From: Streptomyces sp. 1331.2
Lineage (GTDB): Bacteria; Actinomycetota; Actinomycetes; Streptomycetales; Streptomycetaceae
DNA: 64,000 nt
Direction of reading: 5' to 3'
Assembly (NCBI RefSeq): GCF_900199205.1
Contig: NZ_OBMJ01000001.1
Coordinates: 3,909,001 to 3,973,000, forward strand
Of this stretch, positions 51,232 through 60,411 are shown one piece after another. A program made the translations under genes and the position numbers. Position 1 is the stretch's first letter. Each line of letters starts with the position of its first letter. A model generated the notes under the pieces. That model was not told the DNA's origin, searched no databases, and worked only from the letters and a program-made list of their open reading frames with translations.

Positions 51232-53187
51232 TCAGCCGTTGCTGGCGGTGGGCGGCAGCTGGGCCTGGATCTGGCTCATCACGGAGCTGTCGGCCAGGGT
51301 GGTGGTGTCCCCCACCTCGCGGCCCTCGGCGATGTCGCGCAGCAGTCGGCGCATGATCTTGCCGGAGCGGGTCTTCGGCAGCTCGCCGACCACCTTGATC
51401 TGCTTCGGCTTGGCGATCGGGCCGAGCGTGCGGCCGACGTGCGCCCGCAGCTCCTCGACCAGCTCGGGGCTCTCGGTGGCGCCGCCGCGCAGGATCACGA
51501 AGGCGACGATGGCCTGCCCGGTGGTGGCGTCGGTGGCGCCGACCACCGCGGACTCGGCCACGGACGGGTGGCCGACCAGGGCCGACTCGACCTCGGTGGT
51601 GGAGATGTTGTGGCCCGAGACGAGCATGACGTCGTCCACCCGGCCGAGCAGCCAGATGTCGCCGTCCTCGTCCTTCTTGGCGCCGTCACCGGCGAAGTAG
51701 CGGCCCGCAAAGCGCGACCAGTAGGTGTCGATGTAGCGCTGGTCGTCGCCCCAGATGGTGCGGAGCATGGACGGCCACGGCTCGGTGAGCACCAGGTAGC
51801 CGCCGGAGCCGTTCGGGACCTCGTTGGCCTCGTCGTCGACCACGGTGGCTGCGATGCCCGGCAGGGCGCGCTGGGCCGAGCCCGGCTTGGTCTCGGTGAC
51901 GCCCGGCAGCGGGCTGATCATGATGGCGCCGGTCTCGGTCTGCCACCAGGTGTCCACGATCGGTGCCTTGCCGGCCCCGATGTGCTCGCGGTACCAGACC
52001 CATGCCTCCGGGTTGATCGGCTCGCCCACGCTGCCCAGCACCCGCAGCGAGGACAGGTCGAACTTCGCGGGGATGTCGTCGCCCCACTTCATGAAGGTGC
52101 GGATCGCGGTCGGCGCGGTGTAGAGGATGGTCACGCCGTACTTCTGGACGATCTCCCAGAACCGGCCCTGGTGCGGGGTGTCCGGGGTGCCCTCGTAGAT
52201 GACCTGGGTGGCGCCGTTGGAGAGCGGGCCGTAGACGATGTACGAGTGGCCGGTGACCCAGCCGATGTCGGCGGTGCACCAGTAGACGTCGGTCTCCGGC
52301 TTGAGGTCGAAGACGGCGTGGTGGGTGTAGCTGGCCTGGGTGAGGTAGCCGCCCGAGGTGTGCAGGATGCCCTTGGGCTTACCGGTGGTGCCCGAGGTGT
52401 AGAGGATGAACAGCGGGTGCTCGGCCTCGTGCGCCTCGGGGGTGTGCTCGGTGGACTGGCGCGCGGTGATCTCGTGCCACCAGACGTCGCGGCCCTCGGT
52501 CCAGGCGATCTCCTGCTCGGTGCGGCGGATCACCAGGACGTGCTCGACGCCGTCGACCTTGGTGAGCGCCTCGTCGATGGCCGGCTTGAGCGCGGAGGCC
52601 TTGCCGCGGCGGTAGCCGCCGTCGGCGGTGATGACCAGCTTGGCCTGGGCGTCCTGGATGCGGGAGGCGACAGCGTCGGCGGAGAAGCCGCCGAAGACCA
52701 CCGAGTGGGTGGCGCCGATCCGGGCACAGGCGAGGATCGCGACGACCGCCTCGGCGATCATCGGCAGGTAGACCGCCACCCGGTCGCCCTTGCGGACGCC
52801 GAGCTCCAGCAGCGCGTTGGCGGCCTGCGAGACCTCGTCCTTGAGCTGGGCGTAGGTGATCGAGCGGCTGTCGCCGGGCTCGCCCTCGAAGTGGATGGCG
52901 ACGCGGTCGCCGAGGCCGGCCTCGACGTGGCGGTCGACGCAGTTGTACGCCACGTTGAGCTTGCCGTCGGCGAACCACTTGGCGAAGGGCGGGTTGGACC
53001 AGTCGAGCGTCTCGGTCGGCTCGACGGCCCAGCTGAGTCGGCGGGCCTGCTCGGCCCAGAAGCCCAGGCGGTCCTCGGAGGCCTGCGCGTACGCGGCCGC
53101 GGTGACGTTGGCGGCTGCGGCGAGCTCTGCCGGCGGGGCGAAGCGACGCTCCTCCCTCAGCAGGTTGGCCAGGCTCTCGTTGCTCAA
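51232..53187 (-). CDS. acs: Acetyl-CoA synthetase
   Basis: This 651-residue AMP-forming acetate-CoA ligase has the P-loop-like YTSGTTGKPKGILHT, WWQTETGAIMISPLPG, GRVDDVMLVSGHNISTTEVE, and the acetylation site Lys610 in PKTRSGKIM. Length is normal. The TTG start at 53187 has GAGGAG upstream. Rv3667 of M. tuberculosis is at the same place in the conserved block. A 241-bp spacer to the SulP gene holds two inverted repeats. Confidence 0.95.
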   Translation of the reverse strand: MSNESLANLLREERRFAPPAELAAAANVTAAAYAQASEDRLGFWAEQARRLSWAVEPTETLDWSNPPFAKWFADGKLNVAYNCVDRHVEAGLGDRVAIHFEGEPGDSRSITYAQLKDEVSQAANALLELGVRKGDRVAVYLPMIAEAVVAILACARIGATHSVVFGGFSADAVASRIQDAQAKLVITADGGYRRGKASALKPAIDEALTKVDGVEHVLVIRRTEQEIAWTEGRDVWWHEITARQSTEHTPEAHEAEHPLFILYTSGTTGKPKGILHTSGGYLTQASYTHHAVFDLKPETDVYWCTADIGWVTGHSYIVYGPLSNGATQVIYEGTPDTPHQGRFWEIVQKYGVTILYTAPTAIRTFMKWGDDIPAKFDLSSLRVLGSVGEPINPEAWVWYREHIGAGKAPIVDTWWQTETGAIMISPLPGVTETKPGSAQRALPGIAATVVDDEANEVPNGSGGYLVLTEPWPSMLRTIWGDDQRYIDTYWSRFAGRYFAGDGAKKDEDGDIWLLGRVDDVMLVSGHNISTTEVESALVGHPSVAESAVVGATDATTGQAIVAFVILRGGATESPELVEELRAHVGRTLGPIAKPKQIKVVGELPKTRSGKIMRRLLRDIAEGREVGDTTTLADSSVMSQIQAQLPPTASNG

Positions 53188-53384
53188 CGCGCACTCCTCA
53201 TCGAGTCATGATCTCGGGTGGTCGCGTGCGTGGCGACCGTCCCGTGTGTCCCAGCGCACAAGCTCACCAGGCGAACGGGCCACTTGACAAGAGGCGCCGG
53301 AGAATTGGTGTAGACCTTTGACCGATGGTCGTACGGTTGCGTACGGTCCGCCGCGCGGAGGCGGAGGACCGTACGGGGGCAGGT

Positions 53385-53423
53385 GGGCCCGTGCCCCGGC
53401 CCGCCCGGCGGGGACACGGGCCC
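53385..53423 (-). terminator. Terminator after the SulP-carbonic anhydrase gene
   Basis: GGGCCCGTG(C)CCC pairs with GGGG(A)CACGGGCCC, 6 bases beyond the stop at 53429. A second inverted repeat (GTACGGTCC and its complement, near 53341-53373) lies further on. Confidence 0.75.
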
Positions 53424-53428
53424 GGCTC

Positions 53429-55840
53429 TCACGCGGCCAGGAGCGGGTCCTCCTTGCCGTCGCCGGCCGGAACCCGGCCGTCCTTTCTCACCCGTTCGGC
53501 CGATACGCCGGTCCCAGCACCGACCGGTGCGCCGACCGCCGGGGCGGGCGATGCGCCGTCAGGTCGGGCCTCCACCGGGCTGAACGTCCCGGTGGCGCGG
53601 TCCAGGACGTAGGCCTGGGCGGTGGCGAAGTCGAAGTACATCCCGACCAGCCGCAGAGTGCCCTCCTCGACCCTGCGCTCCACCGCCGGGTTCGCCATCA
53701 GCTGGTCCAACTGCTGGAGCACGTTGGTGATGCAGAGCTGCTCCACCGGATCCACCGCCGGCCGGTCGGCGAACTCGGCGGGCACCCGCCGGAGCCGGTC
53801 CAGCGAGCCGCGGCCGTTGCGCAGCCAGCGGGCCAGCGGGGTGGGTGGCCCGGGGCGCTCGTGCACGCCGTCCAGCAGGGCCTTCATCGCGCCGCAGCCG
53901 GAGTGCCCGCACACCGTGATCGAGCGAACCTCCAGCACCTCGACCGCGTACTGCACGGCGGCGGCCACCGAGTCGTCGGCGGCGCCGGGTTCGAAGGGGG
54001 CCGGCACCAGGTTGCCCACGTTTCGGACGGTGAAGAGGTCGCCCGGACCGCTGCTGGTGATCATGCTGGTCACCATCCGCGAGTCCGCGCAGGTCAGGAA
54101 GAGCTGCGAGGGCGTCTGCCCCTCCCGTGCCAGCCGGGCGAGTTCGGGCCTGATCAGCGGCGCGGTGTGCAGCTGGAACCCGCGGACGCCGTCCAGCAGC
54201 CGGCCGTGCGGGTCCTCCTGCTGGTCGATGCAGTGGTGGCCGACCCAGGGCGTCCAGGCCCGGCAGCGGTGGGGGCCCGGCGAACTGCCCGCGCGCACCG
54301 TGCCGTCGGGGTCGAGCACCTCGTCGTCCTGGCGCCTGGTCACCATCGAGACCCGGCCGCCCGCGTCCTGGTGGCCCGCCCGCCAGGTGTGCAGCGTCTC
54401 GTACGCGGCGTGGTCCAGGAAGGAGCCGTCGTGGACCACGGTGACCCCGGCCCCCGCCGGGATGCCGGCCAGCGCCCGGCTGAGCCGGGGCACGGCGGTG
54501 AAGGTGAGCGGGCCGTGGGTCCGGACGGTGACCGACCCGTCCGTCCCGGCCTCGACGTCCACATGGGCGCGGGTCAGCCGGTAGAGCGCGAGCAGGACCG
54601 CGGTGCCGGCGCCGATCGCGACGCCCCAGAGCACCCCGGCGGCCACCACGGCGACCACGGTGGTCAGGTAGACCGGGAACTCCCGGTGCCGGTGCACGTT
54701 GCGGATGTGCGCGAAGCTCACCATCTGCAGCCCGACCACCATCACCAGCGCGGCGAGCGCGGCCAGCGGAATCCGGCGCAGGCCGCCGGTCAGCGCCAGC
54801 GCGGCGGCCAGCACCCAGACGCCGTGCAGCACCGAGGACCACCGGGTCTGCGCGCCGGCCTGCACGTTGGCGGTGCTGCGCACGGCGCCGCCGGCGATCG
54901 GCAGCCCGCCGACCAGGCCGCTCACCAGGTTGGCGAGGCCCTGGCCGCGCAGCTCGCGGTCGAGGTCGCCGGTGCGCCGCGACATCCGGTCGATCGCGAC
55001 GGCGGACAGCAGCGATTCCACGCTGGCGACGGCGGTGACGGTGAGGACGGCGGCGATCACGCCGAGCACCGGGCCGTGCGGCAGGGCGGGCACGAACGCG
55101 TGCGGCTGCCAGGCGGGCAGTTCGATGTGGGCGAGCTGCAGGCCCAGGGTGAGCGCCAGGGCGGTGGCCAGGGCGACGGCGGCCAGCGGGCCCGGCACCT
55201 TGGCCAAGCGGGCGCCCAACTCGCCTGCCCGGCCGGGGAGTCGGCCGAGCCTGGGCCAGCCGAGCAGGACGGCCACGGTCACCGCGCCGATCAGCAGCGC
55301 GCTCGGGTGCGGACCGGCCAACTGCCCTGGCAGCGCCAGGAGGTTGGCGATCGCGGAGCTCTGCGGCGAACCGCCCAGCACGACGTGCAGCTGCGCGATG
55401 GCGATGGTGAGCCCGACCCCGGCCAGCATGCCGTGCACGATCGCGGGCGAGACGGCGAGCGCCGTCCGGGCCACCCGGCGCACCCCGAGCAGGAGTTGGA
55501 GCAGCCCGGCGGCGAGGGTGACGGCGCAGGTGGCCTGCCAGCCGTACTGGGCGATCAGCCCGGCGGTGATGACGGTCAGCGCCGCCGACGGGCCGCTGAC
55601 CATGAGCGTGGTGCCGCCGGACAGTCCGACCACGATGCCGCCCACGGCCGCGGCGGCCAGGCCGGCGGTGAGCGGGGCGCCGGTGGCCAGCGCGATGCCG
55701 AGGGAGAACGGCACGGCGATCAGGAACACCACGAGCGAGGCGGAGAGGTCCTGCGCCCAGCGCGTCCGGGCGCCGGGGCCCGGTGGTGCGTGGTCGGTGG
55801 TGTCGGAGGCGATGGGTGCACTGGAGATGTCGAGGGTCAT
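53429..55840 (-). CDS. SulP anion transporter fused to a beta-carbonic anhydrase
   Basis: An 803-residue fusion: SulP membrane domain (about 28-425, with SLGIALATGAPLTAGLAAAA and SGPSAALTVITAGLIAQYG), STAS domain (about 425-510), and beta-carbonic anhydrase (about 535-770). The zinc ligands of the anhydrase are Cys584, His646 and Cys649 (TCADSR, GHSGCG), with Asp586-Arg588 also intact. Such fusions probably import bicarbonate or sulfate and convert or channel CO2/HCO3-. A signal of regulation is the CTCGGTAAACCGAG palindrome at 56015-56028, upstream. Confidence 0.9.
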   Translation of the reverse strand: MTLDISSAPIASDTTDHAPPGPGARTRWAQDLSASLVVFLIAVPFSLGIALATGAPLTAGLAAAAVGGIVVGLSGGTTLMVSGPSAALTVITAGLIAQYGWQATCAVTLAAGLLQLLLGVRRVARTALAVSPAIVHGMLAGVGLTIAIAQLHVVLGGSPQSSAIANLLALPGQLAGPHPSALLIGAVTVAVLLGWPRLGRLPGRAGELGARLAKVPGPLAAVALATALALTLGLQLAHIELPAWQPHAFVPALPHGPVLGVIAAVLTVTAVASVESLLSAVAIDRMSRRTGDLDRELRGQGLANLVSGLVGGLPIAGGAVRSTANVQAGAQTRWSSVLHGVWVLAAALALTGGLRRIPLAALAALVMVVGLQMVSFAHIRNVHRHREFPVYLTTVVAVVAAGVLWGVAIGAGTAVLLALYRLTRAHVDVEAGTDGSVTVRTHGPLTFTAVPRLSRALAGIPAGAGVTVVHDGSFLDHAAYETLHTWRAGHQDAGGRVSMVTRRQDDEVLDPDGTVRAGSSPGPHRCRAWTPWVGHHCIDQQEDPHGRLLDGVRGFQLHTAPLIRPELARLAREGQTPSQLFLTCADSRMVTSMITSSGPGDLFTVRNVGNLVPAPFEPGAADDSVAAAVQYAVEVLEVRSITVCGHSGCGAMKALLDGVHERPGPPTPLARWLRNGRGSLDRLRRVPAEFADRPAVDPVEQLCITNVLQQLDQLMANPAVERRVEEGTLRLVGMYFDFATAQAYVLDRATGTFSPVEARPDGASPAPAVGAPVGAGTGVSAERVRKDGRVPAGDGKEDPLLAA

Positions 55841-56270
55841 TGTCTTCCCGTCTGTCCGGGGGAACGAACGCAGTCAGGTCCGGCGGTGAGTCCGGGGTGG
55901 GGCTCCGGGCGGATCGGCTGTCGTGGGTCGCGACGGTGTGGCGGGATGGCGTGGCGCGGCGGGGGAGTGCGGGTGTCACCGGCCTGCGCTGACCATCAGG
56001 GGCGGACCCCAAGACTCGGTAAACCGAGGGTAATGAAAGCTTTGCACGGCGTGGTGGCGGGAGGGAAGCGGAAAACCCCCTGATTCACCCCAACGGGTGG
56101 TGTTCGAACCGGCGGGAATCTGCTGGTGGCGGTGGTGGAGGCGGTCGAACGGGCCGGTCGTCGCGAGCGGGCCGGGACACGACGAACGGGCCGCAGCCGC
56201 CCCGAAGTGTCGGGAGGCCGCGGCCCGTTCGGGCGCGGAGACGTAAGTGGAGGTGGGCGCGGGGCGGAGG
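55841..56270. promoter_or_regulatory. Spacer between SulP-CA and CooC-like genes
   Basis: These 430 bp contain a perfect palindrome CTCGGTAAACCGAG (56015-56028), an A+T-rich stretch around 56030-56090 suited to a promoter for the SulP gene, and a terminator for the CooC-like gene (56183-56231). No gene is supported. Confidence 0.45.
56183..56231 (-). terminator. Terminator after the CooC-like gene
   Basis: A 12-bp stem CGAACGGGCCGC with its complement encloses a 25-base loop that itself can pair in part. About 40 bp beyond the stop. Confidence 0.65.
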
Positions 56271-57278
56271 TCAGGCGCGGGCGCCCGCCGGGGTCGGCCG
56301 CTCGCCGTCCGCCGCGAACTCGCCCAGCACGAAGTCCTCGTCCACCTGGGTCGCCAGGTCGATGCCGACCTTGGCGTTGGCCCAACTCTCGGCGTTGCGG
56401 CGGTGGAAGAGGACGGCCTGCTCGGTGTAGCGCCGCGCGTCCCGTCGCCCGTACGCCGCCCCGGCCTCGGCCCGCAGCTCCTCCAGTACCGCGCGGTTGG
56501 CCGGCTCCAGGGCCCTCAGCGGCGGCTCGGCGCCCTGCTCCAGCCGGCGCACCCAGTCCGACTGGCCGAAGGTGGTGAGCAGGTCGTCGCCGACTTCGCG
56601 GCGCAGGAAGGCCAGGTCGTCCGGGCCCTGCACCTTGTTGCCGATCACCCGCAGCTGCACGCCGAAGTCGCGGGCGTAGTCCCGGTACTGGCGGTAGACG
56701 GAGACGCCCTTGCGGGTCGGCTCGGCCACCAGGAAGGTCAGGTCGAAGCGGGTGAACAGGCCGGAGGCGAAGGAGTCCGAGCCCGCCGTCATGTCGGTGA
56801 CCAGGTACTCGTCGGGGCCGTCCAGCAGGTGGTTGAGCAGCAGCTCCACCGCGCCGACCTTGGAGTGGTAGCAGGCCACCCCCAGGTCCTCCTCGGCGAA
56901 CGCGCCGGTCGCCAGCAGCCGGACGGACCCCTCGTCCAGCGCGATCGGGCGGGCGCAGGCGGCGTAGACCGGGTTCTCCTCGACGATCCGCAGCAGCCGC
57001 GAACCCCGGCCCGGCGGCGTGGTCTTGATCATCTCCTCGGCCGAGCGGATCAGCGGGTTCGCGCCGCGCAGGTACTCCTTGATCTCCGGCAGGTGTTCGC
57101 CGAGCGAGGGCAGCTCGGCGGCCTGGGCGTCCGTCAGTCCGAGGGCGGGGCCGAGGTGTTGGTTGATGTCGGCGTCCACGGCGATGACCGGACGACCGAC
57201 GGCGGCCAGGTGGCGGATGAACAGTGCGGACAGCGTGGTCTTCCCGCTGCCGCCCTTGCCGACGAAGGCGATCTTCAT
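56271..57278 (-). CDS. CooC/MinD-like P-loop ATPase
   Basis: This 335-residue protein has a deviant Walker A GKGGSGKTT (7-15), the switch PVIAVDADINQHLGPALGL, and a DMTAGSDSFASGLFTRFDL segment. This resembles CooC-type metal-insertion and MinD-like ATPases. The long C-terminal part with YTEQAVLFHRRNAESWANAK is typical of a Streptomyces-specific branch. It begins with ATG 57278 and is alone on this strand between two terminated neighbours. Partner unknown. Confidence 0.82.
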   Translation of the reverse strand: MKIAFVGKGGSGKTTLSALFIRHLAAVGRPVIAVDADINQHLGPALGLTDAQAAELPSLGEHLPEIKEYLRGANPLIRSAEEMIKTTPPGRGSRLLRIVEENPVYAACARPIALDEGSVRLLATGAFAEEDLGVACYHSKVGAVELLLNHLLDGPDEYLVTDMTAGSDSFASGLFTRFDLTFLVAEPTRKGVSVYRQYRDYARDFGVQLRVIGNKVQGPDDLAFLRREVGDDLLTTFGQSDWVRRLEQGAEPPLRALEPANRAVLEELRAEAGAAYGRRDARRYTEQAVLFHRRNAESWANAKVGIDLATQVDEDFVLGEFAADGERPTPAGARA

Positions 57279-57497
57279 CTGGGGACTCCGGCTCTCGCTC
57301 AGGGCCCTGGCTCCGGGCCGCCTGCCCAGGGGCCGCGCGACGGGGCGGACCCTAGTTGGAAATAGTTATCGTCTCCGATAGTGGCCATGCTAGCCGCGGT
57401 TTGGGCTTCGCCGGGGGAGGGAAGTGAGGATTGCCTCTAACGGGTGATGCGGGGTTGCTGTTCCGGGAGGGGCAGCCCGTTCATTACTCTCGGGTAG

Positions 57498-58388
57498 GTG
57501 AGCACTGGAACAGATCCCCTCGCCCCGCTGGCCCAGCTCCCCGGGGTGCCCGACGCGGTCGCCGAGGTGCGCAAGGCCGTCGACCGGCTCTACGGCCACC
57601 GGGTGATGCGCCGCCGCGCGGCCGAGGTCACCTCCGAGTCCGCGCTGCGCGGCGCCCGCGCCTCCGCGGCCCTGGCCGGGGCCGACTGGCCGTTGGAGGA
57701 GGTCCGCCGCCGCACCGACTTCGGTGCGGACGCCGAGGCCCGCACCGTCGGCGCGGGCCTGCGGGTCGCCGCCGAGGCCGGCCAGCTGCTCAGCATCTGG
57801 CGGCACTCGCCGCTCCAGGTGCTGGCCCGGCTGCACCTGCTCGCGGTCGGCGACGGGGATCCGGCCGCCGGACGGCCGCGCCGGGCCGGGGAGGGCGCCG
57901 AGGAGCTGTTCCCCCTGGAGCTGGCGCCGGTGGAGAGCGTCGAGGTCGACGCCGTGGACGGGCCGCCGCCCTTGCTGCCGCCCGCCCCGGGGGCGGAGGA
58001 GGTCGCCGCCCGGCTCGACCAGCTCTCCCGGCTGCTGGTGGCGCGCGCGGAGGGCCAGGGCGTGGGCACGCCGGCTCTCGTGGTGGCATCGGTGGTGCAC
58101 GGCGAACTGCTCGCGCTGCGGCCGTTCGGCGCGTACAACGGGGTGATCGCGCGGGCCGCCCAGCGGATCGTGCTGATCGCCGAGGGGCTCGACCCGAAGG
58201 CCATCTGCCCGGCCGAGGTCGGCCTGGCGGAGCTCGGCACCGACACCTACCGCCGGGCCCTCGCGGGCTACCTGGCGGGCACCCCCGAGGGGATGGCGGC
58301 CTGGATCGCGCACTGCGGCCGGGCGCTGCGGCTCGGCGTGCGGGAGAGCACGGCGGTCTGCGAGGCGATGCAGCGCGGCATGGCCTGA
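57498..58388 (+). CDS. Degenerate Fic-like protein
   Basis: This 296-residue protein has a Fic-type helix core, but the active-site loop reads LRPFGAYNGVIARAAQR where active Fic proteins have HxFx(D/E)GNGRxxR. The catalytic His and the Gly-Asn-Gly-Arg are altered, so AMPylation by the usual mechanism is unlikely. An N-terminal helix-rich half contains a Pro-rich linker. GTG 57498 has GGTAGG near. Conserved beside the tad/ssd locus in Streptomyces as far as I recall. Confidence 0.75.
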   Translation: MSTGTDPLAPLAQLPGVPDAVAEVRKAVDRLYGHRVMRRRAAEVTSESALRGARASAALAGADWPLEEVRRRTDFGADAEARTVGAGLRVAAEAGQLLSIWRHSPLQVLARLHLLAVGDGDPAAGRPRRAGEGAEELFPLELAPVESVEVDAVDGPPPLLPPAPGAEEVAARLDQLSRLLVARAEGQGVGTPALVVASVVHGELLALRPFGAYNGVIARAAQRIVLIAEGLDPKAICPAEVGLAELGTDTYRRALAGYLAGTPEGMAAWIAHCGRALRLGVRESTAVCEAMQRGMA

Positions 58389-58408
58389 GCGAACGGGCCG
58401 AACATGCG

Positions 58409-58433
58409 GAAGGGCCCCGCGAAGGGGCCCTTC
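58409..58433 (+). terminator. Terminator after the Fic-like gene
   Basis: GAAGGGCCCC pairs perfectly with GGGGCCCTTC across 5 bases, 20 bases beyond the stop. Confidence 0.8.
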
Positions 58434-58777
58434 ATGCAGAGATGCGGCGGCACCTGATACTGCCGGGTGCCGCCGCTGGTACGGATACCGGGTGACCATG
58501 CATGCACCGGAAGTGCCGATCAGACGGGGATCCTGCCCGTTCGTCTGGTCCGGCGGCCCGACAGCGGGTCGGCTGCATGTGGGTGCTCGGATATCTGTAC
58601 GTGCGGTCCGTGGGGCCTGAACTGCGTTGTCGGTTTGACCTCTTCGGTCCTGACCGGGTCTCGCGGGCCGTGCTTCATTTGTATCGCGTTTCGGGCGAAA
58701 GGGGAACCCGAAACGAGAAGTCTGTGCCGTTTGCCCGTTTTGTCCAGAACGGGGCCGGTGCAGGGTGGGGCGGGGCC
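58434..58777. other. Spacer with hairpins between Fic-like and HAD genes
   Basis: Contains a second stem GCGGCGGCACC with its complement (about 58444-58475) and GTTTCGGG, 11 bases, CCCGAAAC (about 58688-58714), which may terminate the HAD gene. The middle is less G+C-rich than usual. No gene is supported. Confidence 0.45.
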
Positions 58778-59677
58778 TCAGGCGGTGGGGCGCCGCCGGC
58801 GGGCGAGGTACCAGATCACCCCTGCGGTCGCGAGGGCCGTCCCCACCGCCACCGCGGTCAGCACCGAGCCGCTCGGAGCGGAGAACTCGGGCAGCCGCCG
58901 CCGGAGTTCCACCGGCTTGTCGAAGACCAGCACCGGCCACTCCCGGGCCTGCGCCTCCTTCCGCAGCGCGCGGTCGGGGTTGACCGCCGACGGGTGGCCG
59001 ACCGCCTCCAGCAGCGGCAGGTCGGTGGAGGAGTCGCTGTAGGCGTAGGAGGCGGCCAGGTCGTAGCCCTCGACCTCGGCCAACTCCCGGATGGCGGCTG
59101 CCTTGTTCTCGGCGTAGGCGTAGTACTCGATCTCGCCGGTGTAGCAGCCGTCCTCGACCTTGAGCCGGGTGGCGATCACGTGGTCCGCACCGAGCAGCGC
59201 GCCGATCGGCTCGACCACCTCGGAGCCGGAGCTGCTGACGATCACCACGTCCCGGCCGGCCGCGTGGTGCTGCTCGATCAACGAGGCTGCCTCGTCGTAG
59301 ATGATCGGGTCGATCAGGTTGTGCAGGGTCTCGGCGACGATCTCGCGGACCTGCTGGACGTTCCAGCCGCGGGTGAGCGAGGAGAGGTACTCGCGCATCT
59401 TCTCCATCTGGTCGTGGTCCGCGCCGCCGACCAGGAAGACGAACTGGGCGTACGCACTGCGCAGTACGGCCCGACGGTTGATCAGGCCGCCCTGGTAGAA
59501 CGGGCGGCTGAAGGCCAGTGCGCTCGACTTCGCGATGATGGTCTTGTCGAGGTCGAAGAAGGCCGCCGTGCGCAACCCGCCCGACCGGGGGCGGACCTCC
59601 GCGCGGAGCTCTTCGGGCCCGGTGGTGTCGCCCGGGGACTCGTCGGCGTGGTCGTCGGCGTTCTCGGTGGTGTCCAC
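58778..59677 (-). CDS. HAD-family phosphatase with a C-terminal membrane anchor
   Basis: This 299-residue HAD-IB type (SerB-like) phosphatase has motif I FFDLDKT (Asp42, Asp44), motif II SSSGS, a motif III Lys in YAENKAAAIREL, and motif IV SDSSTDLPLL. A C-terminal helix (SVLTAVAVGTALATAGVIWYL) with basic end RRRRPTA anchors it. Rv3661 stands at the same place near ssd and tad genes. Substrate unknown; a phospholipid or small phosphoester is possible. Confidence 0.88.
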   Translation of the reverse strand: MDTTENADDHADESPGDTTGPEELRAEVRPRSGGLRTAAFFDLDKTIIAKSSALAFSRPFYQGGLINRRAVLRSAYAQFVFLVGGADHDQMEKMREYLSSLTRGWNVQQVREIVAETLHNLIDPIIYDEAASLIEQHHAAGRDVVIVSSSGSEVVEPIGALLGADHVIATRLKVEDGCYTGEIEYYAYAENKAAAIRELAEVEGYDLAASYAYSDSSTDLPLLEAVGHPSAVNPDRALRKEAQAREWPVLVFDKPVELRRRLPEFSAPSGSVLTAVAVGTALATAGVIWYLARRRRPTA

Positions 59678-60411
59678 GGGAACCGAGGATAGAGGGAGCC
59701 GGAAAACACCCCGCCATTCGGCGTACTCGCGGGCGTGCGGGTTTGTGTTTCTGGCCGCTCGGGTACACCATGGAAGTCACGGATCGTTCGCGACCGTGCT
59801 AACCCGGTCCGGCTCCTCCCCCCCCGAGTCGGGCTGTGGATAGACGACCCCCGCTCTCCCCCCCGGCGGGGGTCGTCGCACGTCCGGGGCCATTTTCAGG
59901 GCTTGAAGGCCCATCGCGGCGATCGGCGCGCGAGAACCGCCCGCGGTGTACAGGGGGTGTCGACCGCCCGGCCCGTCCACCCCCTTTCGTCACTCTGCGT
60001 TGCCGTTTGCTCAGGGTTGTCGCGGAGCGAACGGCTGGTTCCGATCGGCGGTGCGCGGCCGTTCCACCGGGGTGCGGGACGCGGCCGGAAGGCGGTCGGG
60101 CGCCCGTCGGGGGATCGGGCGTACGTGGCGCGGTGGGTCGCCGGTTCATCTCCGCGCCCCCCTTTCGTCAATTCTTTGCCGATTAGCCCCCCGCCCGGGT
60201 GAACGTTTTCGTCCACAACCCCCGAGTTATCCACAGGCAATCGGAACGTGGATGACGGAATCGGGATCTCCCCCCACCGTGATGGTCGGCGGCGGTCGCC
60301 GGGCATGACCTCATCCCCTTCTTCGGAGGTCTGCCGGGCGGCCGTCCGTCGGAACCGTCCGACGTGCGCCGCCGGCCGCCCTGGTGGCCGGCGGCGCGGA
60401 GGGGAGACACC
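59678..60411. promoter_or_regulatory. Long divergent spacer with DnaA-box-like sites
   Basis: These 734 bp separate the HAD gene and the tad locus. TTATCCACA, a consensus DnaA box, lies at 60227-60235. TCGTCCACA is at 60209-60217, and TGTGGATAG (CTATCCACA on the other strand) at 59835-59843. A hairpin of GACGACCCCCGC and its complement spans about 59842-59879. No gene is supported, though short frames exist. Confidence 0.5.
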
